Made by a program: the position numbers and the translations under genes | The notes under the pieces: generated by a model | Databases searched by the model: none | What the model saw: only the letters and a program-made list of their open reading frames with translations | Told to the model about the DNA's origin: nothing | Part shown: piece by piece, positions 1 through 8,178 of the stretch | Layout: the number at the start of each line of letters is the position of its first letter | How positions within the stretch are numbered: position 1 is the stretch's first letter | Assembly (NCBI GenBank): GCA_965205785.1 | Contig: OZ242188.1 | Coordinates: forward strand, 868,001 to 932,000 | From: BJGV01 sp965205785 | GTDB taxonomy: Bacteria; Pseudomonadota; Gammaproteobacteria; Burkholderiales; Nitrosomonadaceae | Reading direction: 5' to 3' | Length of the DNA stretch: 64,000 nucleotides

Positions 1-2
1 AA

Positions 3-878
3 ACAGTTATTGATTTACGTATGCTTGTAGAGGCAACGTTAGATTTTCCAGAAGAAGAGACCAGTTTTCTCGGGCAAAGTGATGTTTGTAACAAACTTAA
101 AAATATTAAATCAGAGCTTGAGCAAATAATTGCTGCCGCACGGCAGGGTAGCCTGCTTCGTGAAGGCGTTCACGTAGTGATAGTAGGCCAACCTAACGTA
201 GGGAAATCCAGTCTAATGAATAAACTGGCAAAAGAAGAGATCGCCATTGTTACTTCAACTCCAGGCACAACCCGAGATACCATACGCGAGACGATACAAA
301 TGGAAGGCGTACCGATTCATCTCATAGATACTGCCGGATTGAGGAAGACAGATGATGAAATAGAGAAAATTGGAATTGCTCGTGCTTGGGCGGCTATAGA
401 GAAAGGAGGGCTAGTGCTCTTGCTAACGGATAGTCGTTCTGGCCTAACTATAGAAGACCAGAGAATACTTGATAAGCTTCCGCCGGAGGTACCTTTAATA
501 CATGTAGCCAACAAAATAGATTTACTAAAAGAGGCTCCTTCCGTTTCAGACAAGAAAGAAAAAGCAGAAATTTATCTTTCTGCAAAAACTGGTGTCGGTA
601 TTGAGCAGCTCCGGCAAAAACTTCTTGAGATCGTCGGCTGGAAATCAGGTCCGACATGTGAGGGCTTATTTATGGCCCGACATCGTCATTTGTGGGCGCT
701 TTCAGAGACAAAAAAACATCTGAAGAATGCTCGCAAAACAGCCAAGAAGGAAATCAGGGCGGAGTTGCTTGCTGAGGAATTGCGGCTTATCCAACAAACC
801 CTGTCAACGATTACTGGCGAGTTCAGTGCAGATGATTTGCTGGGAGAGATATTTTCACGATTTTGTATTGGCAAATAG
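3..878 (+). CDS. mnmE: tRNA modification GTPase MnmE (3' part, start outside window)
   Basis: MnmE works with MnmG to install the carboxymethylaminomethyl group on U34 of certain tRNAs. The reading frame is open from the left edge, and the residues before the first internal Met (TVIDLR) already match the family, so the gene is cut by the window rather than starting at 21. The G domain shows the P-loop GQPNVGKS, the switch DTAG and the base-recognition NKID. The C-terminal helical domain ends FSRFCIGK, the typical C-x-G-K tail whose Cys is needed for modification. Its partner mnmG lies 0.8 kb downstream, separated by parS sites and a gene on the other strand. Confidence 0.96.
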   Translation, partial: TVIDLRMLVEATLDFPEEETSFLGQSDVCNKLKNIKSELEQIIAAARQGSLLREGVHVVIVGQPNVGKSSLMNKLAKEEIAIVTSTPGTTRDTIRETIQMEGVPIHLIDTAGLRKTDDEIEKIGIARAWAAIEKGGLVLLLTDSRSGLTIEDQRILDKLPPEVPLIHVANKIDLLKEAPSVSDKKEKAEIYLSAKTGVGIEQLRQKLLEIVGWKSGPTCEGLFMARHRHLWALSETKKHLKNARKTAKKEIRAELLAEELRLIQQTLSTITGEFSADDLLGEIFSRFCIGK

Positions 879-968
879 CTTCTTTTCACAAAACTCACTA
901 CTATCAGGCCACGGCATCGGTTGCTTTTACCAAAGTTGCTTTTTTACGACGAGCCCATTATTAAGGGA

Positions 969-984
969 TGTTTCACGTGAAACA
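969..984. promoter_or_regulatory. parS centromere site 1
   Basis: A perfect 16-bp match to the bacterial parS consensus TGTTTCACGTGAAACA, which binds ParB. It lies in the noncoding gap after mnmE, about 4 kb from parA-parB. Confidence 0.95.
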
Positions 985-1005
985 TCTTGCAGCCCTCGCT
1001 GTGAG

Positions 1006-1021
1006 TGTTTCACGTGAAACA
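1006..1021. promoter_or_regulatory. parS centromere site 2
   Basis: A second perfect copy of the 16-bp parS palindrome, 37 bp from the first (start to start). Two sites this close would nucleate one ParB complex and mark the origin-proximal segregation centre. Confidence 0.95.
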
Positions 1022-1152
1022 TTTCTCGTGTGGCACAATATGGTTTCTACTTTATTGGGCGCTGACGACGAGCATTACTCGGCCAATATTGGATAACGAC
1101 TACTCTTTTTTCCTTGGAGCGTTTTTTGTTCTGACAGATTCATCGGGTGGTT

Positions 1153-1524
1153 TTAGTCAGCTGTTGGTAGGCGGCATAGATAAATGGTTACACAGGCACC
1201 GATAGTGCCTAGCAGCGCAGCTGCCCACCATTGGCCAATTATCCACATTGATAGCGTCATGCTTGCCCAGAGTATAACCAATGCTCGTTGGCGTACTCGC
1301 CGAGGCAGGCCGTTGCCGGATTGATATTGGTGGATGATTGGGCCTAGGTGAGGATGGGTCAGTAGCCAGCTGTGAAAGCGCGGGGATGATTTTGCGAAAC
1401 AGGCGGCAGCCAGGAGGATAAACGGGGTGGTGGGCAGTAATGGCAGCACCACTCCGAGCGCGCCCAAGGCGATCGAAAGGCAGCCGGCACTAATCAGTAA
1501 GATTTTGATGGTATGACGCTTCAT
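1153..1524 (-). CDS. DUF454 (YbaN-like) inner-membrane protein
   Basis: A 123-residue protein with the YbaN/DUF454 pattern: an N-terminal hydrophobic segment, the motif VLPLLPTTPFILLAAACFAKSSPRFH near residues 26-50, then two further membrane helices near residues 80-117. Its function is unknown in this family. The start is preceded by AGAGG. It runs opposite to its neighbours, between parS and mnmG, so it is probably transcribed alone. An exact DnaA-box sequence lies inside the gene but is not treated as functional. Confidence 0.85.
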   Translation of the reverse strand: MKRHTIKILLISAGCLSIALGALGVVLPLLPTTPFILLAAACFAKSSPRFHSWLLTHPHLGPIIHQYQSGNGLPRRVRQRALVILWASMTLSMWIIGQWWAAALLGTIGACVTIYLCRLPTAD

Positions 1525-1697
1525 GGGCCTCTTTTTACAGGAGATAATAACAGAGAGATGGGGCAGCCTAATTTGTCTTTACACTTTTGTCATCCTGTTG
1601 TTACTGCTGCTGATCCAGGGTGTGCACGATAACATTTGTATCAGGTTTGCCGTATAATATATTTTTTAAAAAATAGTTTTTTAAGGCATCGGTTCGA

Positions 1698-3632
1698 ATG
1701 ATTGTTTCTGAAAAATTTGATGTTATCGTGGTAGGTGGCGGACATGCGGGTACTGAGGCCGCGCTAGCAGCGGCCAGAATGGGAAGAAAAACGCTGTTAC
1801 TTACACATAATATTGATACTTTAGGCCAGATGTCGTGCAATCCTTCTATAGGGGGGATTGGAAAGGGCCATTTGGTTAAAGAGATAGATGCGCTTGGTGG
1901 CGCTATGGCTGCCGCCGCAGATGAAGCTGGAATCCAATTTCGTATTCTTAATGCAAGTAAGGGCGCTGCGGTTCGCGCAACTCGTGCACAAGCTGACAGA
2001 ATGCTTTATCGACAGGCAATTCGTCGCCGACTTGAAAACCAGGAGAATCTAAGTTTATTTCAGCAGGCAGTAGATGATTTTACTTTAGAGGATAATCGAG
2101 TTACAGGGGTCATAACTCAGCTGGGGATTAAGTTTTTTGCTCGTACAGTGGTATTAACTGCAGGGACATTCCTTGCCGGTCTCGCGCATGTTGGGCCAAG
2201 TAGTTTCCAGGCAGGGCGCGCAGGGGATCCGTCAGCAAATACTCTTGCTCATCGTTTGCGTAAAATGAACCTCGCGGTTGGGAGATTAAAAACGGGCACG
2301 CCCCCACGCATTGATGGTCGTACCATAAATTATTCAGTTTTGGCGGAGCAGCCTGGAGACAGTCCTGCGCCGGTATTTTCATTCCTAGGCAGCGCTTCGC
2401 AGCATCCTTCTCAATTGTCATGTTGGATAGCTTCTACTAATGAACGTACCCACAATATTATTCGTGATGGATTAGATCGATCACCTTTATTTACAGGTAC
2501 GATTGAGGGGGTTGGTCCGCGATATTGTCCCTCTATCGAGGATAAAGTTGTGCGATTTTCTGAGAAATCGGCACATCAGATTTTTTTAGAGCCAGAGGGA
2601 CTCAATACCAGTGAAATATACCCCAATGGTATTTCTACTAGTTTACCGTTTGATCTGCAAGTTGACCTAGTGCGTTCTATTGAGGGCCTAGAAAAAGCGC
2701 ATATTACCTGCCCCGGATACGCGATTGAATATGATTATTTTGATCCGCGAGGGCTTAAAAGTTCACTTGAAACCAAAGCTATTGAAGGGTTATTTTTTGC
2801 TGGGCAAATCAATGGTACAACAGGCTATGAAGAGGCTGCAGCACAAGGTTTGTTGGCGGGGATTAATGCCGGACGCAAATCACAGGGACAAGATGGATGG
2901 TGTCCACGGCGCGATGAGGCGTATCTCGGAGTGTTAGTAGATGACCTTATTACGCGCGGGGTGACAGAACCTTATCGAATGTTTACCAGTCGAGCAGAAT
3001 ATCGTTTGCAGTTGCGCGAGGATAATGCTGATTTACGTTTGACTGAAACCGGATATAAGTTGGGAGTGGTCGATAGTGAGCGTTGGTTGGCATTTGAATC
3101 TAAGCGTAGAGCAATTCTTAGCGAGCAGAAAAGATTAAAAACTATCTTTCTTGGCCCAAATACCGCAACGATGAATGTACGAGAAGAAGTATTTCGAGTG
3201 TTAGGCAAGTCTATTGAGCGGGAGTTCTCACTATATGAGTTGTTGCGTCGGCCTGATGTGACTTATAAGGAGCTGATGTCGTTATCGGGAGTGGAGAAGG
3301 TTGCTATTGATGTCAGGGTTTCGGATCAGGTTGAAATCCAGGCGAAATACTCTGGTTATATTGAAAGGCAAAAAATAGAAGTAGAGCGCAATGCATATCA
3401 TGAAAAAATGTGTTTGCCCCAAGAATTGGATTATCGATCGGTACGAGGCCTTTCTACCGAAGCACAACAAAAGCTAAATCAACATAAACCTGAAACTGTA
3501 GGTCAAGCAGCACGAATTTCCGGTATTACGCCAGCGGCGATTTCGTTATTACTGGTACACTTGAAGCGTGGTTTTGTAGAGCAGAAAGAAAAAAACAGAA
3601 AAGAGCGTGAACCTAGAATTACAGCTGGCTGA
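1698..3632 (+). CDS. mnmG: tRNA uridine-5-carboxymethylaminomethyl modification enzyme MnmG (GidA)
   Basis: FAD-binding partner of MnmE in wobble-uridine modification. Near residues 10-17 it has the dinucleotide-binding GGGHAGTE, followed by SCNPSIGGIGKGHLVKE and the GidA signature region around TGTPPRI. The length (644 residues) is close to the usual 620-640. No strong ribosome site precedes the ATG, but the N-terminus aligns well from here. The 3' end overlaps rsmG by 26 bases, the classic gidA-gidB arrangement, so the two are probably cotranscribed. Confidence 0.97.
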   Translation: MIVSEKFDVIVVGGGHAGTEAALAAARMGRKTLLLTHNIDTLGQMSCNPSIGGIGKGHLVKEIDALGGAMAAAADEAGIQFRILNASKGAAVRATRAQADRMLYRQAIRRRLENQENLSLFQQAVDDFTLEDNRVTGVITQLGIKFFARTVVLTAGTFLAGLAHVGPSSFQAGRAGDPSANTLAHRLRKMNLAVGRLKTGTPPRIDGRTINYSVLAEQPGDSPAPVFSFLGSASQHPSQLSCWIASTNERTHNIIRDGLDRSPLFTGTIEGVGPRYCPSIEDKVVRFSEKSAHQIFLEPEGLNTSEIYPNGISTSLPFDLQVDLVRSIEGLEKAHITCPGYAIEYDYFDPRGLKSSLETKAIEGLFFAGQINGTTGYEEAAAQGLLAGINAGRKSQGQDGWCPRRDEAYLGVLVDDLITRGVTEPYRMFTSRAEYRLQLREDNADLRLTETGYKLGVVDSERWLAFESKRRAILSEQKRLKTIFLGPNTATMNVREEVFRVLGKSIEREFSLYELLRRPDVTYKELMSLSGVEKVAIDVRVSDQVEIQAKYSGYIERQKIEVERNAYHEKMCLPQELDYRSVRGLSTEAQQKLNQHKPETVGQAARISGITPAAISLLLVHLKRGFVEQKEKNRKEREPRITAG

Positions 3633-4239
3633 AGGAATTGCTACGTTAGGAATTACCCTTCCGGAAAAATCTGTGGTTCGTTTGCTGCAGTATCTTGACT
3701 TGATTGAGAAGTGGGGCAAGGTATATAACTTGACAGCGGTACGTGAGCCGGAAGCTATGTTAAATCGACACCTATTTGATAGTTTAGCTGTTTTGCCACA
3801 TATTGCAGGGACTCGTGTTGCAGATGTGGGTAGTGGAGCAGGCTTGCCTGGAATTCCTTTAGCTTTGGCTCAGCCTGATTGGCACGTGGTTCTCTTTGAG
3901 AGTAATCAAAAGAAAACTATATTTTTACAGCAAGTCTGCATCGAGCTGGGCCTAAAAAATGTTGAGGTGGTTGCAGAACGAGTTGAAAATTTTAGTCCAA
4001 AAGAAAAATTTAACACGGTTATTTCCCGAGCTTTCTCAAGTCTTGAGGTTTATGTCCGATTAGCGGGACATCTGTGTAAAGAAGCTGGTAAAGGGGGGAC
4101 AATAGTAGCAATGAAGGGGGCAAGGTTTCAAGAAGAAACTGCACAAATCCCAGAACAATTTATCATAGATAAAGTATTTCAGGTCGTGGTTCCGGGCCTT
4201 AACGCAAAACGACATCTTGTGCTCATTAAGCACAAGTAA
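3607..4239 (+). CDS. rsmG: 16S rRNA (guanine-527-N7) methyltransferase RsmG (GidB)
   Basis: SAM-dependent methyltransferase acting on 16S rRNA G527. The SAM-binding motif VADVGSGAGLPGIPLA is visible near residues 75-90, and the family N-terminal region LQYLDLIEKWGKVYNLTAV precedes it. The GTG start lies inside the end of mnmG, implying translational coupling. The length of 210 residues is normal. parA follows after about 60 bases, so mnmG-rsmG-parA-parB is likely one transcription unit. Confidence 0.96.
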   Translation: MNLELQLAEGIATLGITLPEKSVVRLLQYLDLIEKWGKVYNLTAVREPEAMLNRHLFDSLAVLPHIAGTRVADVGSGAGLPGIPLALAQPDWHVVLFESNQKKTIFLQQVCIELGLKNVEVVAERVENFSPKEKFNTVISRAFSSLEVYVRLAGHLCKEAGKGGTIVAMKGARFQEETAQIPEQFIIDKVFQVVVPGLNAKRHLVLIKHK

Positions 4240-4298
4240 TTTATTGACACTTAATGTACAGAATATACTATGGCAATAGTAATTTTAGAGAGGGTTCA

Positions 4299-5081
4299 GT
4301 GGCGAAAATTTTGGCAATAACAAACCAGAAAGGTGGCGTAGGAAAAACTACAACGAGCGTAAATTTAGCAGCAAGTTTGGTGGCTGCTAAGCGCAAGGTG
4401 TTGCTGATTGATCTGGACCCGCAAGGTAATGCCACTATGGGAAGTGGTGTAGATAAAAGAACACTACAGAGGACTGTATATCATGCTTTAGTGAATAATC
4501 AGAATCTAACTGATACTCGTATAACCTCAACCAGCGGCAAGTATGATCTGATTCCTGCTAATCGTGACTTGGCTGGCGCTGAAATTGAAATGGTGGGGCT
4601 GCCGCGGCGTGAAATGCGATTGAGAGATTCACTGGAAAAAGTTAAAAATGAATATGATTTTATCCTTCTGGATTGCCCGCCAGCACTTAACTTGCTTACA
4701 CTCAATGGTTTGTGTGCAGCAAATGCCGTGATGATTCCAATGCAATGTGAGTATTACGCGCTAGAGGGATTAAGCGATCTGGTGAACACTATAAAAAGAG
4801 TGCGCGCCAACCTAAATCCGGTTCTTGAGATTGAGGGTTTGTTGCGGACAATGTTTGACCCAAGAAGCACTTTGACGCGACAGGTGTCGGAACAGTTAAG
4901 AGATCATTTTGGCCCCAAAGTTTACCGTACGGTAATTCCGCGTAATGTCCGGCTGGCAGAAGCGCCAAGCTTTGGAAAACCAGGCTTGTATCATGACAAA
5001 CTATCTAAAGGCTCACAGGCGTATCTTGCTCTGGCGGGAGAAATTCTAAATAGATATTCTACTAATGTGTCGCCGATTTAA
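4299..5081 (+). CDS. parA: Chromosome partitioning ATPase ParA (Soj)
   Basis: Deviant Walker ATPase that drives segregation of ParB-parS complexes. The N-terminus AKILAITNQKGGVGKTTT carries the KGGVGKT deviant Walker A box; LLIDLDPQGNAT and FILLDCPPAL are the A' and B motifs. A frame extension to an ATG at 4254 exists, but the GTG here is preferred because GAGAGGG precedes it at good spacing and the family normally begins MAKI. The length is 260 residues. parB follows after 26 bases. Confidence 0.95.
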   Translation: MAKILAITNQKGGVGKTTTSVNLAASLVAAKRKVLLIDLDPQGNATMGSGVDKRTLQRTVYHALVNNQNLTDTRITSTSGKYDLIPANRDLAGAEIEMVGLPRREMRLRDSLEKVKNEYDFILLDCPPALNLLTLNGLCAANAVMIPMQCEYYALEGLSDLVNTIKRVRANLNPVLEIEGLLRTMFDPRSTLTRQVSEQLRDHFGPKVYRTVIPRNVRLAEAPSFGKPGLYHDKLSKGSQAYLALAGEILNRYSTNVSPI

Positions 5082-5107
5082 GAATACGTTTTGAGGCAGG
5101 TTAATTC

Positions 5108-5992
5108 ATGACTACTGCGTATAAAAAAGAAACAAGACAAAAAATGACTAAATTAAAGGGTCTGGGAAGGGGTCTAGACGCGTTGTTGGATGGGAATGAT
5201 AATCCCAGCGCGTCTGGAGAGGTGTTGCAGAACCTAAAAACATCTTTTTTACAACCTGGAAAGTATCAGCCGCGTACTAGCATGGATAAAGCCTCATTAG
5301 CAGAGCTTGCTGATTCTATTAAGACACGCGGAGTTATGCAGCCCATATTAGTTCGGCAAATTTCAGGGGGGCATTACGAAATTATTGCAGGTGAGCGGCG
5401 TTGGCGCGCAGCACAAATGGCGGGACTCCGGGAGGTTCCGGCATTGATTCGCGAGGTGGCAGATGAAGCAGCACTGGCAATGTCGCTGATTGAAAATATT
5501 CAGCGAGAAAATTTAAACCCATTAGAAGAAGCTCTAGGTATTCAGCGGCTCATTAAGGAGTTTGGCATGACTCATCAAGCTGCGGGCCGTGCATTAGGCA
5601 GTTCTCGTAGTTCTATCTCAAATTTGTTACGGTTACTAAGCCTGCCGCCGTCAGCCCAAAAACTGATGATGCAAGGAAGGCTTGATATGGGCCATGGGCG
5701 TGCTTTACTTGCCCTTCCTGCCGCGAGACAAATTGAGATCGCAAATTTGGTGGCACACAAGCAGCTTTCTGTGCGTGAAACAGAAGTATTGGTAAGTCGA
5801 ATGACCGATTCTTCGGTTACCAAGAAACGTCCAAAACACGATCGTGACCTACTGCGTTTACAGGAAGAAGTTTCGGCTAGAGTCGGCGCACAAGCCACCA
5901 TCAAACCTGGTAAAAAAAATTCAGGGAATGTGATTATTCATTACAGTAATTTAGAGCAATTAGACGAGATTTTAACTAGGTTACGAAAATAG
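5108..5992 (+). CDS. parB: Chromosome partitioning protein ParB (Spo0J)
   Basis: parS-binding CTPase/DNA-binding protein. It has the N-terminal KGLGRGLDALL box that stimulates ParA, the ParB/Srx core with GERRWRA near residue 96, ENIQRENLNP, and a helix-turn-helix around MTHQAAGRALGSSRSSISNLLRL. The ATG at 5144 (MTKLKGLGRG) is an alternative start giving a more typical N-terminus; 5108 has a weak upstream GAGG. Both parS sites it should bind are 4 kb upstream. It is the last gene of the conserved block before amo. Confidence 0.95.
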   Translation: MTTAYKKETRQKMTKLKGLGRGLDALLDGNDNPSASGEVLQNLKTSFLQPGKYQPRTSMDKASLAELADSIKTRGVMQPILVRQISGGHYEIIAGERRWRAAQMAGLREVPALIREVADEAALAMSLIENIQRENLNPLEEALGIQRLIKEFGMTHQAAGRALGSSRSSISNLLRLLSLPPSAQKLMMQGRLDMGHGRALLALPAARQIEIANLVAHKQLSVRETEVLVSRMTDSSVTKKRPKHDRDLLRLQEEVSARVGAQATIKPGKKNSGNVIIHYSNLEQLDEILTRLRK

Positions 5993-6217
5993 CTATATAA
6001 CTAATTTTTTCTTGTAATTTTATGTTCAGTCTGACCATAGAAACATTACAAACAAAAAAGTAAAAAGTGCTCTATTTTGTGGGTAATGATTAAAAGAACA
6101 CAACATCTGCTTTTTGATATAGGAAGATTTTAGTGGGCAAATTTTTTTAAAAGAAAAATTTAATGAAGGGGCGCTCCTGCAATAGTTTGGTTTTAGAATA
6201 CTTGCTTAACAAATTGC

Positions 6218-6275
6218 TTGACTTGAGGCACTTTTGTCGGCTAATCTGAGGGGGTTGATAGTCGGCTAATCTGAG
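6218..6275 (+). promoter_or_regulatory. Candidate amoC promoter region with tandem 15-bp repeats
   Basis: The 359-base gap between parB and amoC has no credible gene. A possible sigma-70 promoter has TTGACT at 6218-6223 and TAATCT at 6242-6247, 18 bases apart. The 15-mer GTCGGCTAATCTGAG occurs exactly twice, at 6236-6250 and 6261-6275, a 25-base period. The repeat contains the putative -10, so it may represent duplicated promoters or an operator pair. The leader from here to the amoC start is about 75-110 bases and includes AGGAGGG at 6338-6344. Confidence 0.45.
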
Positions 6276-6351
6276 TATCGAGAGCTATTGGTCGTCACAA
6301 AGGTTTTGAAAGTCGTAGTACATATTTGAAATGGTATAGGAGGGAAACAAC

Positions 6352-7161
6352 ATGGCAACAACATACGGAACAACTGGAACAGTAACTACAGAGTCTCGTA
6401 ACTGGGACATGTCACAGTGGTATGACTCAAAGTACTATAAATTTGGCATGGCACTCATGCTGGCAGTGGCAATATTCTGGATTTGGTATCAGCGTACCTT
6501 TGCCTACTCACATGGAATGGACTCAATGGAACCAGAATTCGAGAAAGTCTGGATGGGTCTGTGGCGTGTACACATGGTTGTATGGCCAACATTTGCATTA
6601 GTGACCTGGGGCTGGCTCTGGAAAACACGGGATACTAAAGAACAACTGGATAACCTGGATCCGAAGCTGGAAATCAAGCGTTATTTCTACTGGATGATGT
6701 GGCTGGGCGTTTACCTCTTTGGTGTGTACTGGGGTGGCAGCTTCTTCACCGAGCAAGATGCTTCATGGCACCAGGTGATCATACGCGACACTAGTTTTAC
6801 TCCTAGTCATGTCGTCGTATTCTATGGTTCCTTCCCAATGTACATTGTCTGCGGGATTGCCAGTTATCTGTATGCTATGACCCGTTTGCCGCAATACAGC
6901 AGAGGCACATCGTTTCCTTTGGTATTTGCGATTGCCGGTCCGCTGATGATTCTGCCAAACGTTGGTCTTAACGAATGGGGACATGCCTTCTGGTTCATGG
7001 AAGAACTCTTCAGTGCTCCATTGCATTGGGGATTCGTGATTCTGGGTTGGTCTGGCCTGTTTGCTGGCGGAGTTGCAGCACAAATCATCACGCGCTACTC
7101 CAATCTGACAGATGTGATCTGGAATAACCAAAGCAAGGTCATTCTAAACAACCGGCTCTAA
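6352..7161 (+). CDS. amoC: Ammonia monooxygenase subunit C
   Basis: Membrane subunit of the copper enzyme that oxidises ammonia to hydroxylamine. The 269-residue protein is rich in Trp and membrane helices. The conserved copper-site triad of the PmoC/AmoC family is present as D136, H140 and H153 (D-x3-H-x12-H within residues 136-153). A very strong ribosome site AGGAGGG precedes the ATG. It is first in the amoCAB operon and separated from amoA by 186 bases containing a stable hairpin. Base composition is visibly richer in G+C than the flanking accessory genes, consistent with codon selection in a highly expressed gene. Confidence 0.98.
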   Translation: MATTYGTTGTVTTESRNWDMSQWYDSKYYKFGMALMLAVAIFWIWYQRTFAYSHGMDSMEPEFEKVWMGLWRVHMVVWPTFALVTWGWLWKTRDTKEQLDNLDPKLEIKRYFYWMMWLGVYLFGVYWGGSFFTEQDASWHQVIIRDTSFTPSHVVVFYGSFPMYIVCGIASYLYAMTRLPQYSRGTSFPLVFAIAGPLMILPNVGLNEWGHAFWFMEELFSAPLHWGFVILGWSGLFAGGVAAQIITRYSNLTDVIWNNQSKVILNNRL

Positions 7162-7187
7162 TCTTTAACTGTCCTCCTACTACACCC

Positions 7188-7211
7188 CCCTGCTCTCATC
7201 GGAGAGCAGGG
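7188..7211 (+). terminator. Stem-loop between amoC and amoA (attenuator or processing hairpin)
   Basis: CCCTGCTCTC and GAGAGCAGGG form a perfect 10-bp GC-rich stem with a 4-base loop, 26 bases after the amoC stop. No T-run follows, so this is more likely a partial terminator or mRNA-stabilising end than a full stop. It could explain separate accumulation of amoC message relative to amoAB. Confidence 0.6.
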
Positions 7212-7347
7212 CCAGGTGAATCACAGTAGGGAAACAGTTGCAATATCTGCCGGGAGTTCGCTACACAGGCGAGGTAGATAGAAAGAAGAAAAGAGGCCGG
7301 ATTATTTTTATGTTTAAGCCCATACGACATACCTGAAGGGGGAAACA

Positions 7348-8178
7348 ATGGCAATTTTTAAAACAGACGAGATTATAAAGCTGGCGAAGATGCCACCGGA
7401 AGCGGTGAGCATGTCTAGGCATATAGATCTGATTTACTTTCCGATTTTATGCATACTTCTAGTCGGCACTTATCACATGCATTTTATGCTACTTGCAGGA
7501 GACTGGGATTTCTGGCTTGACTGGAAAGACCGTCAATGGTGGCCGGTGGTTACTCCTATTGTAGGAATCACTTACTGCTCTACTATTATGTACTACCTCT
7601 GGGTAAATTACCGGCAGCCATTTGGAGCAACGCTATGTGTTGTATGCTTGCTTGTTGGTGAATGGTTAACCCGTTACTGGGGTTTCTACTGGTGGTCCCA
7701 TTATCCGATTAACTTTGTATTGCCCTCCACGATGATTCCTGGGGCATTGATGATGGATACGATACTATTGTTGACCCGTAACTGGATGATTACAGCGTTG
7801 CTTGGCGGCGGATGTTTTGGACTGTTCTTTTATCCGGGTAACTGGCCAATATTTGGGCCAACTCACCTCCCATTAGTAGTAGAAGGGGTGTTACTCTCAG
7901 TGGCTGACTATACCGGGTTCCTATATGTACGTACCGGTACACCTGAGTATGTTCGGTTGATTGAACAAGGATCGCTACGTACCTTCGGTGGTCATACTAC
8001 GGTGATTGCTGCATTCTTTGCAGCTTTTGTGTCCATGTTAATGTTCGTTGTTTGGTGGTACCTAGGAAGGTTCTACTGCACCGCGTTCTACTACGTCAAA
8101 GGCCCTAGAGGACGGATAACAGAGAAGATGGATGTTACCGCTTTTGGCGAAGAAGGCTTTCCAGAGGGGATAAAATAA
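7348..8178 (+). CDS. amoA: Ammonia monooxygenase subunit A
   Basis: Membrane subunit of ammonia monooxygenase and the standard marker gene of ammonia oxidisers. The 276-residue protein contains family landmarks YHMHFMLLAGDWDFW, DRQWWPVVTPIVGITYCS, GEWLTRYWGFYWWSHYPINF, FFYPGNWPIFGPTHLP and the C-terminus TAFGEEGFPEGIK, all closely like Nitrosomonas AmoA. AAGGGGG precedes the ATG. Its TAA stop overlaps the amoB ATG by one base, so A and B are translationally coupled. Confidence 0.99.
   Translation: MAIFKTDEIIKLAKMPPEAVSMSRHIDLIYFPILCILLVGTYHMHFMLLAGDWDFWLDWKDRQWWPVVTPIVGITYCSTIMYYLWVNYRQPFGATLCVVCLLVGEWLTRYWGFYWWSHYPINFVLPSTMIPGALMMDTILLLTRNWMITALLGGGCFGLFFYPGNWPIFGPTHLPLVVEGVLLSVADYTGFLYVRTGTPEYVRLIEQGSLRTFGGHTTVIAAFFAAFVSMLMFVVWWYLGRFYCTAFYYVKGPRGRITEKMDVTAFGEEGFPEGIK

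Noticed and set aside
1005..1205. Open frame of 66 codons between parS and DUF454
   Set aside because: Runs through a parS site and antisense to DUF454, without a ribosome site; composition is not protein-like.
1239..1247. Exact DnaA-box sequence TTATCCACA
   Set aside because: It lies inside the DUF454 coding region, is a single copy, and no AT-rich unwinding region or box cluster is nearby.
4254..4298. Upstream extension of parA to an ATG
   Set aside because: The GTG at 4299 has a proper ribosome site and matches the family N-terminus.
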